The notes beneath the pieces were generated by a model. That model worked only from the letters and a program-made list of their open reading frames with translations, made no database searches and was not told the DNA's origin. Below are positions 8,375 through 17,595 of a stretch of DNA of 64,000 nt, piece by piece. Source of the DNA: Deefgea tanakiae (GTDB lineage: Bacteria > Pseudomonadota > Gammaproteobacteria > Burkholderiales > Chitinibacteraceae); assembly GCF_019665765.1 (NCBI RefSeq), contig NZ_CP081150.1, forward strand, positions 310,001-374,000, written 5' to 3'. The position numbers were made by a program, and so were the translations under genes. Within the stretch, counting starts at the first letter, position 1, and every line of letters begins with the position of its first letter.

Positions 8375-10921
8375 TTAGTTCACGCTAATTGTGGCGCTCT
8401 TGCGGTTGCTGCTGCTAAATGCGGCGAGCTTGATACCACCAAATGCTGCGTGTTGGCTAATTGCGTGATAGTCGAGTGGCGCAGTGTACAACGCAGACTG
8501 CGCGGTTGGCTCGCTGCCGTCAACGGTATAACGAATATCCAAGCCCGGCGCCGAGAGGTTGGCATACAGTTTGCCGCCTTCAACTTTGGCTCCTGGCAGT
8601 GGGATACGGTAGCCGTATCCGCCCAAGAAGCCATCCAAGCGAGCCAATTCGCGTTGGCCAAGACGGTTGGCGAATTCATTCCAGTCGCTGTCCATTTTGG
8701 CTTTACGCGTGTTTGCATCGGCGATGAAGGTCCATTTTGGATCAACAGCCCATGCGCGCTCGGCCAAGGCAATAATCCGTGGCATCGCGAGGTATTCGAG
8801 ACGGCCTTGGTTGCGGATGTTTTCCGCCCACAATTGGCCTTGAATGCCGATGATGTTTTTGGTGCCTTCAGCGGTCAAGCGCACTTTACTGGCGATATTG
8901 TCTTGATCGAGTGCGTGGCCCATCAAGTTCACGGTTGCCGTGGTGAAAATATCGAGCGGGCAGAATTCATACGCGCCGCGCGTTTCGATAAAGCCGCCCC
9001 AGTAGTAGCCTGGCTCAGCAGGATCTTTGGCGTAGGCCAAGTCAAAGTACAGGTTCGTTACGTTTGACAATACGGTTTTGTAACCAGCATTGGCCAATTG
9101 GTAAGCGAAGTCTTCTTGGCCCCAGCCCCATACATTGTTCCATACGTATGGGCGGAAATTGGCGTTGACGAATTCTGGATTTGGGCCGTGCGTGTGTGCG
9201 CCATCGACTTCTTTTTTGATCAAGGCGATTTCTTCCCAGCCACCAAACACGAGGCCGTATTTTTTCAATAGGTCGCGATAGCGTGCAAGGAAGTAGTTTT
9301 GCAATTCAAGAATCGTCGTCATGCCTTGTTCTTTCATGAACGCTTGGCAAATCGGTGATTTTTCCCATGCGCCGTGCGGCACTTCATCGCCACCGGTGTG
9401 CATGGTGGTGAACGGCGCGCCAGCGGCTTGGTACATCGCTTGAATGTCGTGCAATACGGTTTCGATGAAGTTGTAGCACGATTCTTGGCCAATGCAGATC
9501 ACATTGTCGTGCCATAGTTGCACGGATTCATATTCTGATGCGTCGTCAAAATCGCAGAGCAGGTATTGCTTGGTTTCGGTTTCGTGGCCGGTTTGCATCA
9601 GGCGGTTGTAGCGTACATTCATCGCTTTAATCGCGGCGCGAGCGTGACCCGGTACATCGATTTCTGGCACGACTTCGATATGGCGTGCGGTAGCGAATTT
9701 CAAAATTTCAATAAAGTCTTCGCGCGTGTAAAAGCCCGTTCCGGCTGCATTGCTCACATCACCGCCAGAGCCAAAGCACGGCACTAGGTTGTGGTGTTCG
9801 TTTTGTGTGAAGCCGCGTTTGCTGCCGATTTCGGTCAATTCTGGCAGGCTAGGGATTTCTAAGCGCCAGCCTTCGTCGTCGGTGACGTGGAAGTGGAATT
9901 GATTGAGCTTGTACAGCGCCATGCAGTCTAGCAGGCGCAATACGCTTTCTTTGCTGCTGAAGTTACGACCCACATCTAAGTGCATGCCACGGTAGGCAAA
10001 GCGCGGTGCGTCAACAACCTTGCCGCATGGCACCGTGAGCGTACTTTGTGGATTGAGGAAGGCAGCAACAGGGAAGAGTTGGCGCAAGCTTTGTAGCGCA
10101 TTAAATACGCCATGCGCGCTCGCGCCCGTAATGGTGATGGTGTCGGCGCTGATTTCGAGCGAGTAGGCTTCTTTTGGCGCCAACGTGTCGCTCACTGCAA
10201 CGCTACCCACTTGCAAGATAATCGCTTGGCGACCCGCTGGGCGCGCTGCGGCGCGTTGTAATTTAACTGCGCTCACATCGTGAATCGCTGCGCGCAAGAA
10301 GCGAGCTTCAGCCGCTAAATCGCTTGAATGAACAATCAGTGTGTCTTTATTGATGGTGAATGTGCCTGGAGTCCATTCGCTAGAAATCGGCGTTGGGGTG
10401 ATTTTGCCGACTTGATCGCTTGGCAATAACGTTAAATCTTCATTGTGTTCAAAGGTCAGGCTAGGGCTGCTCAGTGGTACTTGATCGTTGGCGTTGCGGT
10501 TGCGTTGACCTTCGGTAGTGAACGGGGCGATTTCAGGGTCGCCAATCGTTTCAAAGCGCGCATCGGCTTGGCCGTCGTTGTAAACGATGTAAAACCCTAG
10601 CGGAGCATCGGTTTCTGCGATGACCCAGAACAAGCCTTCGTAAGCAAAAGTACGTGTTTCACCCGGTGCTACAGCGGTAAATTCAGCTTTAGGAGCCAAG
10701 CGCCAAAAATCACCATTCACATGCTTCACATCGACATGACCGCCGACGGTTTCTGGTTTGATCTTGCGGCAGGTATTGAAATAGAGCGCCCAGCCTGTTG
10801 CTGGCAGCGGTTTATCCGAAAGATTAGTTAAACTGAGTTCAGCTAAAAAATTATCGCCATTGTGGGCATTGGTGGTGCAAGACCATTTCAGTTGTAGGTG
10901 GCTGCCTGATGGCTGGGTCAT
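8375..10921 (-). CDS. GH20 beta-N-acetylhexosaminidase (chitobiase)
   Basis: This enzyme releases terminal GlcNAc from chitobiose and longer chitooligosaccharides. Domains in order: an N-terminal carbohydrate-binding CHB_HEX-type beta-sandwich (about residues 8-165), the GH20b alpha/beta domain (about 200-320), the GH20 barrel, and a C-terminal CHB_HEX_C-like module (about 780-848). The catalytic pair is D512-E513 in HTGGDEVPHGAW. I start it at ATG 10921, with AGGGAG just upstream; the frame is open to 11080 but that stretch looks non-coding. With this start (848 residues) no signal peptide is seen, unlike classical secreted chitobiases, so the enzyme may be cytoplasmic or use an unrecognised route. 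It ends at a shared terminator. Confidence 0.93.
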   Translation of the reverse strand: MTQPSGSHLQLKWSCTTNAHNGDNFLAELSLTNLSDKPLPATGWALYFNTCRKIKPETVGGHVDVKHVNGDFWRLAPKAEFTAVAPGETRTFAYEGLFWVIAETDAPLGFYIVYNDGQADARFETIGDPEIAPFTTEGQRNRNANDQVPLSSPSLTFEHNEDLTLLPSDQVGKITPTPISSEWTPGTFTINKDTLIVHSSDLAAEARFLRAAIHDVSAVKLQRAAARPAGRQAIILQVGSVAVSDTLAPKEAYSLEISADTITITGASAHGVFNALQSLRQLFPVAAFLNPQSTLTVPCGKVVDAPRFAYRGMHLDVGRNFSSKESVLRLLDCMALYKLNQFHFHVTDDEGWRLEIPSLPELTEIGSKRGFTQNEHHNLVPCFGSGGDVSNAAGTGFYTREDFIEILKFATARHIEVVPEIDVPGHARAAIKAMNVRYNRLMQTGHETETKQYLLCDFDDASEYESVQLWHDNVICIGQESCYNFIETVLHDIQAMYQAAGAPFTTMHTGGDEVPHGAWEKSPICQAFMKEQGMTTILELQNYFLARYRDLLKKYGLVFGGWEEIALIKKEVDGAHTHGPNPEFVNANFRPYVWNNVWGWGQEDFAYQLANAGYKTVLSNVTNLYFDLAYAKDPAEPGYYWGGFIETRGAYEFCPLDIFTTATVNLMGHALDQDNIASKVRLTAEGTKNIIGIQGQLWAENIRNQGRLEYLAMPRIIALAERAWAVDPKWTFIADANTRKAKMDSDWNEFANRLGQRELARLDGFLGGYGYRIPLPGAKVEGGKLYANLSAPGLDIRYTVDGSEPTAQSALYTAPLDYHAISQHAAFGGIKLAAFSSSNRKSATISVN

Positions 10922-11121
10922 TCTTATTCTCCCTTCTTGCTGGTCAGTAATGTCAGATGATCGGGGCGCTGTTGCGCACGTGAAATCAAGTTTAGAAGCC
11001 TTGGCGCGGCTTCGCCAATGAAAGTTGTATGAACCGACAAAATCAGCACATATTAATATTCCAATTCTAAGGAGAATCAATTTGAGCTGATATTAACTAT
11101 GAATATTACTTGGGGGGTAAA

Positions 11122-11153
11122 GGATTAAATCCTGTTATAGAAGGATTTAGTCC
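11122..11153. promoter_or_regulatory. Inverted repeat upstream of chitobiase
   Basis: GGATTAAATCCT and AGGATTTAGTCC form a 12-bp arm pair (one mismatch) with an 8-bp spacer, about 200 bp before the chitobiase start. There is no T run, so an operator is as likely as a terminator for the upstream radical SAM gene. The rest of the 10922-11284 gap shows only this and the hairpin at 11240. Confidence 0.4.
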
Positions 11154-11239
11154 TTATTTGGCTTTTCGGCACAAAGAGTGAGTTGCTTGCAGTCTCACAT
11201 TTGTGGCGTGGGGAAGAGGTGATGAGTTTGTGATGGCAA

Positions 11240-11273
11240 CCAGCCCATACCAAATTGCTGTGGCATGGGCTGG
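11240..11273 (-). terminator. Hairpin after the radical SAM gene
   Basis: CCAGCCCAT pairs perfectly with ATGGGCTGG across a 16-base loop, 12 bp after the stop of the minus-strand gene. There is no good T run, so termination is inferred from position. Confidence 0.5.
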
Positions 11274-11284
11274 CTCAATCCAAA

Positions 11285-13192
11285 TTAGTACTGTTGTAAT
11301 GCTTTGGCGAGGCGATGTTTGTGAATCGTCGTGCGCGGTACTTTTCCGTTAAACCACACGCGCACATCATCATCCAGACCGATGCCGTGCATGTAGTTAT
11401 ACAGCGCTTTGTTGAGCGCTTGGCCGAGTTCGTCGTGATCGACGCCAGTCGGGTCGATAAAGCCGACATCGTTGGTGGCAAAGCTGATTTCCGGAAGTTG
11501 CTCAAGTGTCACGCCGAATTCTTCTGGATTTTTACCGACCGGTGAATGCACGGTGCAGGCAAAGCGGTGGAAGAAACCCGATTGAATACAGCCGTTATCA
11601 AAGAGTTGCCGCACATATTCTAGCGCGTCGACGGTGTCTTGCACTGTTTGCGTCGGGAAACCGTACATCAAGTAGGCGTGCACCAGCACACCGGCTTCGG
11701 TAAAGCTTTGCGTTACTTTGGCGACTTGCTCGACTGAAACGCCTTTTTTCATCAGCGCCAACAATCGATCAGAAGCAACTTCCAGCCCGCCAGAAATCGC
11801 AATACAGCCACTCTCGGCTAAAAGTCGGCATAAATCTGGGCTAAAGGTTTTTTCAAAGCGAATATTGCCCCACCAAGAAATCGATACATTGCGGCGGATT
11901 AATTCCTCGGCCAGCGCTTTGAGTGCTTTGGGCGGGGCAGCTTCGTCGACAAAGTGAAATCCAGTTTGTCCTGTTTCAGCAATAATTGCTTCGATTCGAT
12001 CGACCAGCACTTCGGCGGTGGTCGTTTCATAGCGCGAAATATAGTCGAGCGTAATGTCGCAGAAACTGCATTTCTTCCAATAACAGCCGTGCGCGACGGT
12101 GAGCTTGTTCCAGCGCCCATCGCTCCACAAACGGTGCATTGGGTTGAGCATATCAAGCAGAGATAAATAGCGATCCAGCGGCAAGCCATCCCATGTCGGC
12201 GTACCGACTTCGCCAAACGGCACTTCAGGCTCGACGAAATTGATGTATTTCACTACGCCGTCAACACGGGCGAAAGTACGCACTAAACGCTGCTGCGAGC
12301 GTTTACCTTTTAAGTGATCAAGCAGCGCCAACAATGGGCGCTCGCCAGCATCGAGCATCACGTAATCGAAGTAATCAAATACGCGCGGTTCTTTCAGTTC
12401 GCGCAGCTCGGTATTGGCAAAGCCGCCGCCGAGCGCGATCACCATATCTGGGTATTGCTTTCTAATCGTTTGAGCAATTCGGAAAGCGGCATATACCGCG
12501 CCAGGGAATGGCACAGATAGCAATACGATATTGGGCTGGTGCTGCGCGACAGAGGCCAGTGTGAGTTCGGCCAAATAGTCGTCGACCATCGTCGTGGGTG
12601 AAGCTAGTGCGCGGGCGAGTGGGTCGAAAGTTGGTTGCGACATCGCCAATGACTCGGCATAGCGGACAAATTCAAAGCGCGGATCAACCGCTTCACGTAG
12701 CACATCGGCGATGTCGTTCAAATACAGCGTACCCAAATGTCGCGCGCGGTCTTGCGTACCGAGCGCACCAAAAGCCCACGCCAGCGGATCGCCACCATCG
12801 TCATCGACGTAGGCATCTAGCGGCGCAAAGCGCTCGCCCTCAGGTAGAAAGTTACGGCTACAAATGCGGTGGGCGATGGTTGAATCGCTGCCTTGCAAAA
12901 AGGCAATCGTCGGCGTAATCGTGGTCAAATAGCGATCAAACGTCGCATCAAACAGCGCTACTTGATTCGAGCGTTTTTTGGGTGGGATTTTCTCTACTTT
13001 TTTGCGGACGTCTTGCAAACCGCTTTTGGAAAACAGTTTCAACATCAAGGCTAGTGCCAAATCAGCTTGCTGCGCTTCAATGCCTTGCGAGCGCAAAAAA
13101 CCGGTTAAATAAGCGGTCGACGGGTAGGGCGTATTGAGCTGCGTCATCGGCGGGATGATGGATAAAACGCGCGCTGATTCGATGATGCTCAT
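11285..13192 (-). CDS. B12-binding radical SAM protein
   Basis: A 635-residue protein starting at ATG 13192 after an AAAGGA site. The first half resembles a cobalamin-binding Rossmann domain (PNIVLLSVPFPGAVYAAFRIAQ, ALGGGFANTELREL). The second half is a radical SAM barrel with the cluster motif GCYWKKCSFCD. The Cys spacing is C-x4-C-x2-C rather than the common C-x3-C-x2-C, a variant I associate with some B12-binding radical SAM proteins. Such enzymes use a [4Fe-4S] cluster and S-adenosylmethionine for methylation or rearrangement, but the substrate here cannot be deduced. Neighbours (chitobiase, chemoreceptor) give no clear pathway and the gene appears to be transcribed alone. Confidence 0.85.
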   Translation of the reverse strand: MSIIESARVLSIIPPMTQLNTPYPSTAYLTGFLRSQGIEAQQADLALALMLKLFSKSGLQDVRKKVEKIPPKKRSNQVALFDATFDRYLTTITPTIAFLQGSDSTIAHRICSRNFLPEGERFAPLDAYVDDDGGDPLAWAFGALGTQDRARHLGTLYLNDIADVLREAVDPRFEFVRYAESLAMSQPTFDPLARALASPTTMVDDYLAELTLASVAQHQPNIVLLSVPFPGAVYAAFRIAQTIRKQYPDMVIALGGGFANTELRELKEPRVFDYFDYVMLDAGERPLLALLDHLKGKRSQQRLVRTFARVDGVVKYINFVEPEVPFGEVGTPTWDGLPLDRYLSLLDMLNPMHRLWSDGRWNKLTVAHGCYWKKCSFCDITLDYISRYETTTAEVLVDRIEAIIAETGQTGFHFVDEAAPPKALKALAEELIRRNVSISWWGNIRFEKTFSPDLCRLLAESGCIAISGGLEVASDRLLALMKKGVSVEQVAKVTQSFTEAGVLVHAYLMYGFPTQTVQDTVDALEYVRQLFDNGCIQSGFFHRFACTVHSPVGKNPEEFGVTLEQLPEISFATNDVGFIDPTGVDHDELGQALNKALYNYMHGIGLDDDVRVWFNGKVPRTTIHKHRLAKALQQY

Positions 13193-13324
13193 AAAAGTCC
13201 TTTCTGCCTTGCTTTGTATTTGACGTAAACTCAGTGCGTTTTTGGGGTATTAACATCTAGACTTTGCTAAAAAAGGCCTGCATGCAAATACCCTTGTTTT
13301 ATCGGCAATTAAGGCTTTGCCAAT

Positions 13325-13364
13325 AAAAAAACCTCAGTCGCAATCAGCGGTCTGAGGTTTTTTT
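13325..13364. terminator. Bidirectional terminator
   Basis: AAAAAAACCTCAG and CTGAGGTTTTTTT form a perfect arm pair between the radical SAM gene and the chemoreceptor gene. Both genes run on the minus strand, so it most probably ends the chemoreceptor transcript. Confidence 0.85.
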
Positions 13365-13454
13365 GAATGCGATATGCAATTCAATCGATGTAAGTATACC
13401 TGAGTTTATGGCGATATCCTTGCTCGGCTGATGAGTGCATTTGGCTGGCCGAGT

Positions 13455-15977
13455 TTAAAACTCCTCCCAATGTTCTTCATTCTCGTGATTGAGATGTGGC
13501 AATTTGACCGTGGTTTTTGCTTTATTGTTGGGGGCGGATTTAGCAGGCGCTTTACTGATGTGCTGCGCTGGTGCTGTTCTTGCGATTGAAAATTGCGGTG
13601 CGTGGTTCAGCTTAAACACACTCACCGATTCAGCCAAGCTTTGCGCTTGTTCTTCGAGCGATTCGGCCGCTGCAGAGGCTTGTTCCACCAAAGCCGCATT
13701 TTGTTGCGTGACTTCATCCATTTGGATAATGGCTTGATTGACTTGGGCGATACCCGCACTTTGCTCGGCCGATGCGGCGGAAATTTCGCTCATGATGTCG
13801 GTCACGCGCTGAATACTGCTTTCGATTTCGGTCATTGTGGCACCAGCCTCTGCAACCAGTTTCGTGCCGCCCTCGACTTGGTTGACTGAGTCGCCAATCA
13901 GCGTTTTGATTTCTTTGGCGGCTGACGCTGAGCGCTGTGCGAGGTTGCGAACTTCGGAGGCCACCACAGCAAAGCCACGCCCTTGTTCACCAGCGCGTGC
14001 GGCTTCAACGGCCGCATTGAGTGCCAAGATATTGGTTTGGAAGGCGATGCCATCAATGACACTAATAATATCGACAATTTTGCGCGAGGCGTCGTTGATT
14101 GAGCTCATCGTATCAACGACTTTACCGACAACCAGGCCTCCTTTATGAGCGACTTCCGACGAGGTGCGGGCTAATTGAGTGGCAACAATGGCATTTTCAG
14201 AGTTTTGTTTGACCGTACTGGTGAGCTCTTCCATGCTGGACGCGGTTTCTTCGAGGCTGGCCGCTTGCGCTTCAGTGCGGCGGGAGAGATCTGCGTTGCC
14301 TTGTGAGATTTCTTTGGCCGCAGTATTAATTGATGCGCCAGAATATTGGATTTCGCTCACTAAGCGTTGCAGATTTTCTACGGTTGCATTAACACCCTGT
14401 TTGGTTTCACCAAACAGACCGGGGTAGTCTTGGGTAATCGTTTTGGTTAAATCACCATCGGCTAAGGCATTGGCGACGAGCATTACATCACGCAGGCCAG
14501 TATCAGTCACCGTTGAAAGTTGATTGAGTAATTCAGACAGGCGCAGCGTAAACCCTTGTTTGTCAGACAAATTAATTTTGACACTGAAGTCGCCTTTATT
14601 GGCGGCAGCCTCAACTGTTTGTTCAATTTCAGCGACGATTTTCTTCAGCGCCGTCACTGTGGCATTGACGCCATTTTTAGTTTGGCCAAATAGGCCAGGG
14701 TAATCTTTGCTAATGGTTTGTGTTAAGTCACCTGCTGCGAGCGCATTGGATACGCGAAGTACATCATTAAAGCCAACGTCACACGTTTCAGTCAGTTGAT
14801 TGAGATTTTGAATCATCTCTTGAAACATATACTCATATTTATTGGCGTCAGCGCGTTGGCTAAAGTCGCCGCGCGAGCCTGATTCGGCAAGCAGTTTGAC
14901 ATCACTACTGATGGCAAGCAGCGCAGATTTTACATTTTGCAGCGCAACCGTAATTTTGGCTTTGTCACCCGGTAACTGCTGCATATTGGGAGTAAAGTTG
15001 CCGCGTGAATACTCTTTGATGACATCAACAATTTGGTTTTGCACTTCGATGTGAGAGTTGACAAGGGCGTTGGCTTCTTTCGCCATCACGGCGAAAGAAC
15101 CATTAAATTTCGCGGCATCCATTTGGCTTGAGATCCAACCTTGCGCATGTTGCTCGGCCATGTGATTTTGTGCTTGGATGAAACTTTGAATTGCATCTTG
15201 CATCTGTTTCATCGCAAACATCACACTGCTTTGATCGTTGTCGCGTAGCACAATCGGATTATCCATTTTGCCTTGTGAAACGGCGAGGGCGAGTGCGGCT
15301 GCTTGTGTTGGTTCGCCTCCAAGTTGCTTCATCAACGTACGGACAATCCACCAGCTAATGACCAAACTCAGTAAGACCGCAATGACCACCAAGAGCAAAA
15401 TTTGCACTTCAGCTGCTTCCGCCAGCGCTTCTGCATCATTACCATCCTTTATCATTAATTCGGATTGATAGTTGATTAAACTCGAAATCGCGGCGGTATA
15501 CGCCAGTTGCGCATCGCGCATCTCGCCGAGCAGCAATGGTAGTGCCTCAGCTTGATTATTGTTTTTCACTAAGAGCAAAAACCGATCTAAGTCTTCGGCA
15601 TACACTTTGCGCTTCTCAAGCGCGGCCGCTAGCTTTTGCTTTCCAGTGTCGCTGGTAATGGTTTGCTCTAATTTTTCGTAGCCAGCGCTAATTTTCTTGC
15701 GCGCTTCGGCGATTGCCTCGTACTGCTCGGCGATGCTGGGCGGGTCGGTCATTAGCAATAAGTTACGTGTGGCGCGAGCCACCAGATTCAGCTCATCTAT
15801 AATGCCATTGGCGATTTGGGTTTTTGGGTAGCGATCATCCACTACTGTCCCGATGGCATTATCCAAATCAGTTAGTTTGCTAAAGGCGATGCCACCAATC
15901 AGTAGCAGTAGCGCCAGCACTAGACCAAATCCAAGCCCCAATTGGGTGCGTACTTTCATCGTTTGAATTGCAGACAT
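13455..15977 (-). CDS. Methyl-accepting chemotaxis protein with tandem HAMP-like modules
   Basis: An 840-residue transducer. ATG 15977 is preferred because GGAGGAATT precedes it. It has an N-terminal membrane helix (about 13-32), a periplasmic four-helix-bundle-type sensor, and a second helix near residues 193-213. A long linker with repeated HAMP-like units follows (two near-identical blocks around [17 protein letters not shown] and [17 protein letters not shown]). Last comes the signalling hairpin with the conserved tip ([46 protein letters not shown] in part). The protein ends HWEEF, which looks like the C-terminal pentapeptide that tethers CheR/CheB in some receptors. It lies 20 bp downstream of a cheW gene, so the pair is an operon. 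The ligand is unknown. Confidence 0.94.
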   Translation of the reverse strand: MSAIQTMKVRTQLGLGFGLVLALLLLIGGIAFSKLTDLDNAIGTVVDDRYPKTQIANGIIDELNLVARATRNLLLMTDPPSIAEQYEAIAEARKKISAGYEKLEQTITSDTGKQKLAAALEKRKVYAEDLDRFLLLVKNNNQAEALPLLLGEMRDAQLAYTAAISSLINYQSELMIKDGNDAEALAEAAEVQILLLVVIAVLLSLVISWWIVRTLMKQLGGEPTQAAALALAVSQGKMDNPIVLRDNDQSSVMFAMKQMQDAIQSFIQAQNHMAEQHAQGWISSQMDAAKFNGSFAVMAKEANALVNSHIEVQNQIVDVIKEYSRGNFTPNMQQLPGDKAKITVALQNVKSALLAISSDVKLLAESGSRGDFSQRADANKYEYMFQEMIQNLNQLTETCDVGFNDVLRVSNALAAGDLTQTISKDYPGLFGQTKNGVNATVTALKKIVAEIEQTVEAAANKGDFSVKINLSDKQGFTLRLSELLNQLSTVTDTGLRDVMLVANALADGDLTKTITQDYPGLFGETKQGVNATVENLQRLVSEIQYSGASINTAAKEISQGNADLSRRTEAQAASLEETASSMEELTSTVKQNSENAIVATQLARTSSEVAHKGGLVVGKVVDTMSSINDASRKIVDIISVIDGIAFQTNILALNAAVEAARAGEQGRGFAVVASEVRNLAQRSASAAKEIKTLIGDSVNQVEGGTKLVAEAGATMTEIESSIQRVTDIMSEISAASAEQSAGIAQVNQAIIQMDEVTQQNAALVEQASAAAESLEEQAQSLAESVSVFKLNHAPQFSIARTAPAQHISKAPAKSAPNNKAKTTVKLPHLNHENEEHWEEF

Positions 15978-15997
15978 CGATAATTCCTCCACTGGGC

Positions 15998-16504
15998 TTA
16001 TGCTGGGATGCTTTCAAGAATTTGTGTTTCATCGCTAACTAACAAGGTTTCAATGTCGACAAGTGCCACCATGTGCTCATTAAGTGTGACCATGCCTAGT
16101 AAGTAGCGGATATCAATACGGGCGCCAAATTCTGGCGGAGGCTTGATTTGTTCTGGGGTGATTTCCATTACATCTGAAACGGCATCCACGACAATACCGA
16201 TCAGGCGATCAACTAGGCTGAGAATGACCACGACAGTGGTCGCTGAATAATTGACAGTAGTGAGGCCTAACTTGATTCGTAAATCCACAATCGGCACGAT
16301 GCTGCCGCGCAGATTGATGACGCCTTTGATGTGGTCGGGCAAATTGGCCAGTTGAGTCACAGGCTCGAAGCCCCGAATTTCTTGAACTTTGATAATGTCG
16401 AGTGCGTAGTTCTGCTCACCCAAGCTAAAGGTTAACAGCCCGTTGTGGCACGCAGAGAGCAGGGCACGCTGTTTAAAGTATTCCATATTCACGAAGTACC
16501 TCAT
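15998..16504 (-). CDS. cheW: CheW-like chemotaxis coupling protein
   Basis: CheW links chemoreceptors to the CheA kinase. The 168-residue frame shows the CheW fold: [18 protein letters not shown], then [20 protein letters not shown] and a [11 protein letters not shown] segment. ATG 16504 is used; an internal ATG at 16486 is an alternative and neither has a strong ribosome-binding site. It is followed at once by the chemoreceptor gene, which suggests a dedicated receptor-coupler pair. No cheA, cheY or cheR is in the window. Confidence 0.93.
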   Translation of the reverse strand: MRYFVNMEYFKQRALLSACHNGLLTFSLGEQNYALDIIKVQEIRGFEPVTQLANLPDHIKGVINLRGSIVPIVDLRIKLGLTTVNYSATTVVVILSLVDRLIGIVVDAVSDVMEITPEQIKPPPEFGARIDIRYLLGMVTLNEHMVALVDIETLLVSDETQILESIPA

Positions 16505-16679
16505 CAGGCCGGTGTAAATATTTAAGGTAGTCTAAGTAAATATAGATGTACAGCGGAGAAATATGTTGCGGTGCAGTAGATGAAAATTGATTTAGATCAG
16601 TTTTTGCGGGGAAATGTGAATTTCGTAGTAGAGCGTGATGTGCTTACTTTGCTGTGAGGGAGGAGTGTGGGCAATAAAA

Positions 16680-16707
16680 AAGGGCTTAGCTTTTTAGCTA
16701 AACCCTT
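16680..16707 (-). terminator. Hairpin beside the truncated tRNA-Leu copy
   Basis: AAGGGCTTAGC pairs with GCTAAACCCTT (one mismatch) next to a T-rich run. It has the position and shape of a terminator of a tRNA-Leu gene, and a different hairpin occupies the same place beside the intact tRNA at 42029. Confidence 0.6.
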
Positions 16708-16709
16708 GT

Positions 16710-16773
16710 TTTTATTAGTGGTGCTCGGAGCGGGACTTGAACCCGCACACCTTGCGGCGAGGGATTTTAAGTC
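16710..16773. repeat. Attachment-site repeat, left copy (tRNA-Leu 3' part)
   Basis: This 64-bp block is identical to 42059-42122. Bases 16719-16773 are the 3' part of tRNA-Leu(UAA), from the anticodon loop to CCA, in the same orientation; the 5' part is absent and homology stops abruptly at 16774. A direct repeat of a tRNA 3' end is the classic mark of site-specific integration, so this is read as the far border of the 25-kb element whose near border is the intact tRNA. Confidence 0.88.
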
Positions 16774-17232
16774 TGAGTTACTTGTTTTTCTTGGTTGTTT
16801 TTATTTGTTTTTAGTTGTTTTAAAACATGGAGTTATATTGTGTTTGTTGTTTTGAGTAAGTTTTAATTTACCCCATTTATTCTGGTTCAGTGTGACGCCA
16901 TTGTGCCAAAAGCGGGCACTGAGGCGTGAATATTGATCCACAATTGACGTCCGCATGACTCCCTGTTGCAGACGTTAAATTTGCAATTGAAATGCCTGTA
17001 TCTCAGCCAAAGCAGATCATCAGAGCAATCTTGTTTGGTGGCCAAATTCAGTAAGCCATTACATGGCGTACCTGAGGCCACGTGGTTGGAGGAGGAGCTT
17101 ATCAAGCTTTTAACCACAAACGGCCTATCGGTGTGCTCGTGACTAATTTCCTCCCTACAGCTGTGCCCGAATGACTCTGCTATAGGGCGGTGAATCGTCA
17201 CGCTATGTTGTACCGATAGCAACTACTGCGAA
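16774..17232. other. Gene-poor stretch inside the left border
   Basis: No convincing gene. A minus-strand frame of 111 codons (16887-17222) has no family resemblance or ribosome-binding site. The segment GGTGGCCAAATTCAGT near 17037 recurs, reversed, near 27790 beside another repeat copy, which suggests decayed repeat DNA. Confidence 0.5.
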
Positions 17233-17316
17233 GCCGACGTTGACCGCTTTGGCCGAACAGCACTGGTACCAGTCAAAAAGATTGAAGGCCGCAACCTGAT
17301 GGTTTGCGGTCTTTCT
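17233..17316 (-). repeat. Dispersed palindromic repeat, copy A
   Basis: It contains the stem AGGCCGCAACC/GGTTTGCGGTCT and, outside it, the arm CCGCTTTGGCCGAACAGCA. The reverse complement matches copies at 24198-24304 and 27829-27938 over both the hairpin and the CTGCTCGGCC arm. All three sit between genes inside the 25-kb element. Confidence 0.7.
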
Positions 17317-17431
17317 TCTTTCTGGCTTGGGCATCAACAGATCGGCCTTGATGGACATAAACTGTCTTACAAATTAAGGGCGATTCATTCGTCCCGCTCC
17401 GCCGCTCATTTACCTCAGTATAAATTGGGCG

Positions 17432-17460
17432 AAAATGACACATATGCAAGTAGTCATTTT
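17432..17460. promoter_or_regulatory. Operator candidate upstream of the sugar ABC operon
   Basis: AAAATGAC and GTCATTTT form a perfect 8-bp inverted repeat with a 13-bp spacer, ending in the -35 region of the promoter at 17459. This is a normal position for a repressor or activator site; the regulator is unknown. Confidence 0.45.
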
Positions 17461-17487
17461 GACGCTGTCATTAATTGTACCTAGACT
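17459..17487 (+). promoter_or_regulatory. Sigma-70 promoter candidate for the ABC operon
   Basis: TTGACG, 17-bp spacer, TAGACT, about 110 bp before the binding-protein start. Confidence 0.5.
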
Positions 17488-17595
17488 TTGCCAAATAAAC
17501 ACCTATAAAACACTTATTAACGGGTGTTAACTGCGTGGTGTTTAGGCAAATGCCGCTAATTACGATTGGATGCAATACTTGTTGAGAGGTGGAAA

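Noticed and set aside
8294-9067. 257-codon plus-strand frame opposite the chitobiase gene
   Set aside because: It is the antisense shadow of a well-supported GH20 frame with catalytic motif.
16887-17222. 111-codon minus-strand frame near the left attachment repeat
   Set aside because: No family resemblance, odd composition and overlap with segments shared with the dispersed repeats; more likely decayed non-coding DNA.
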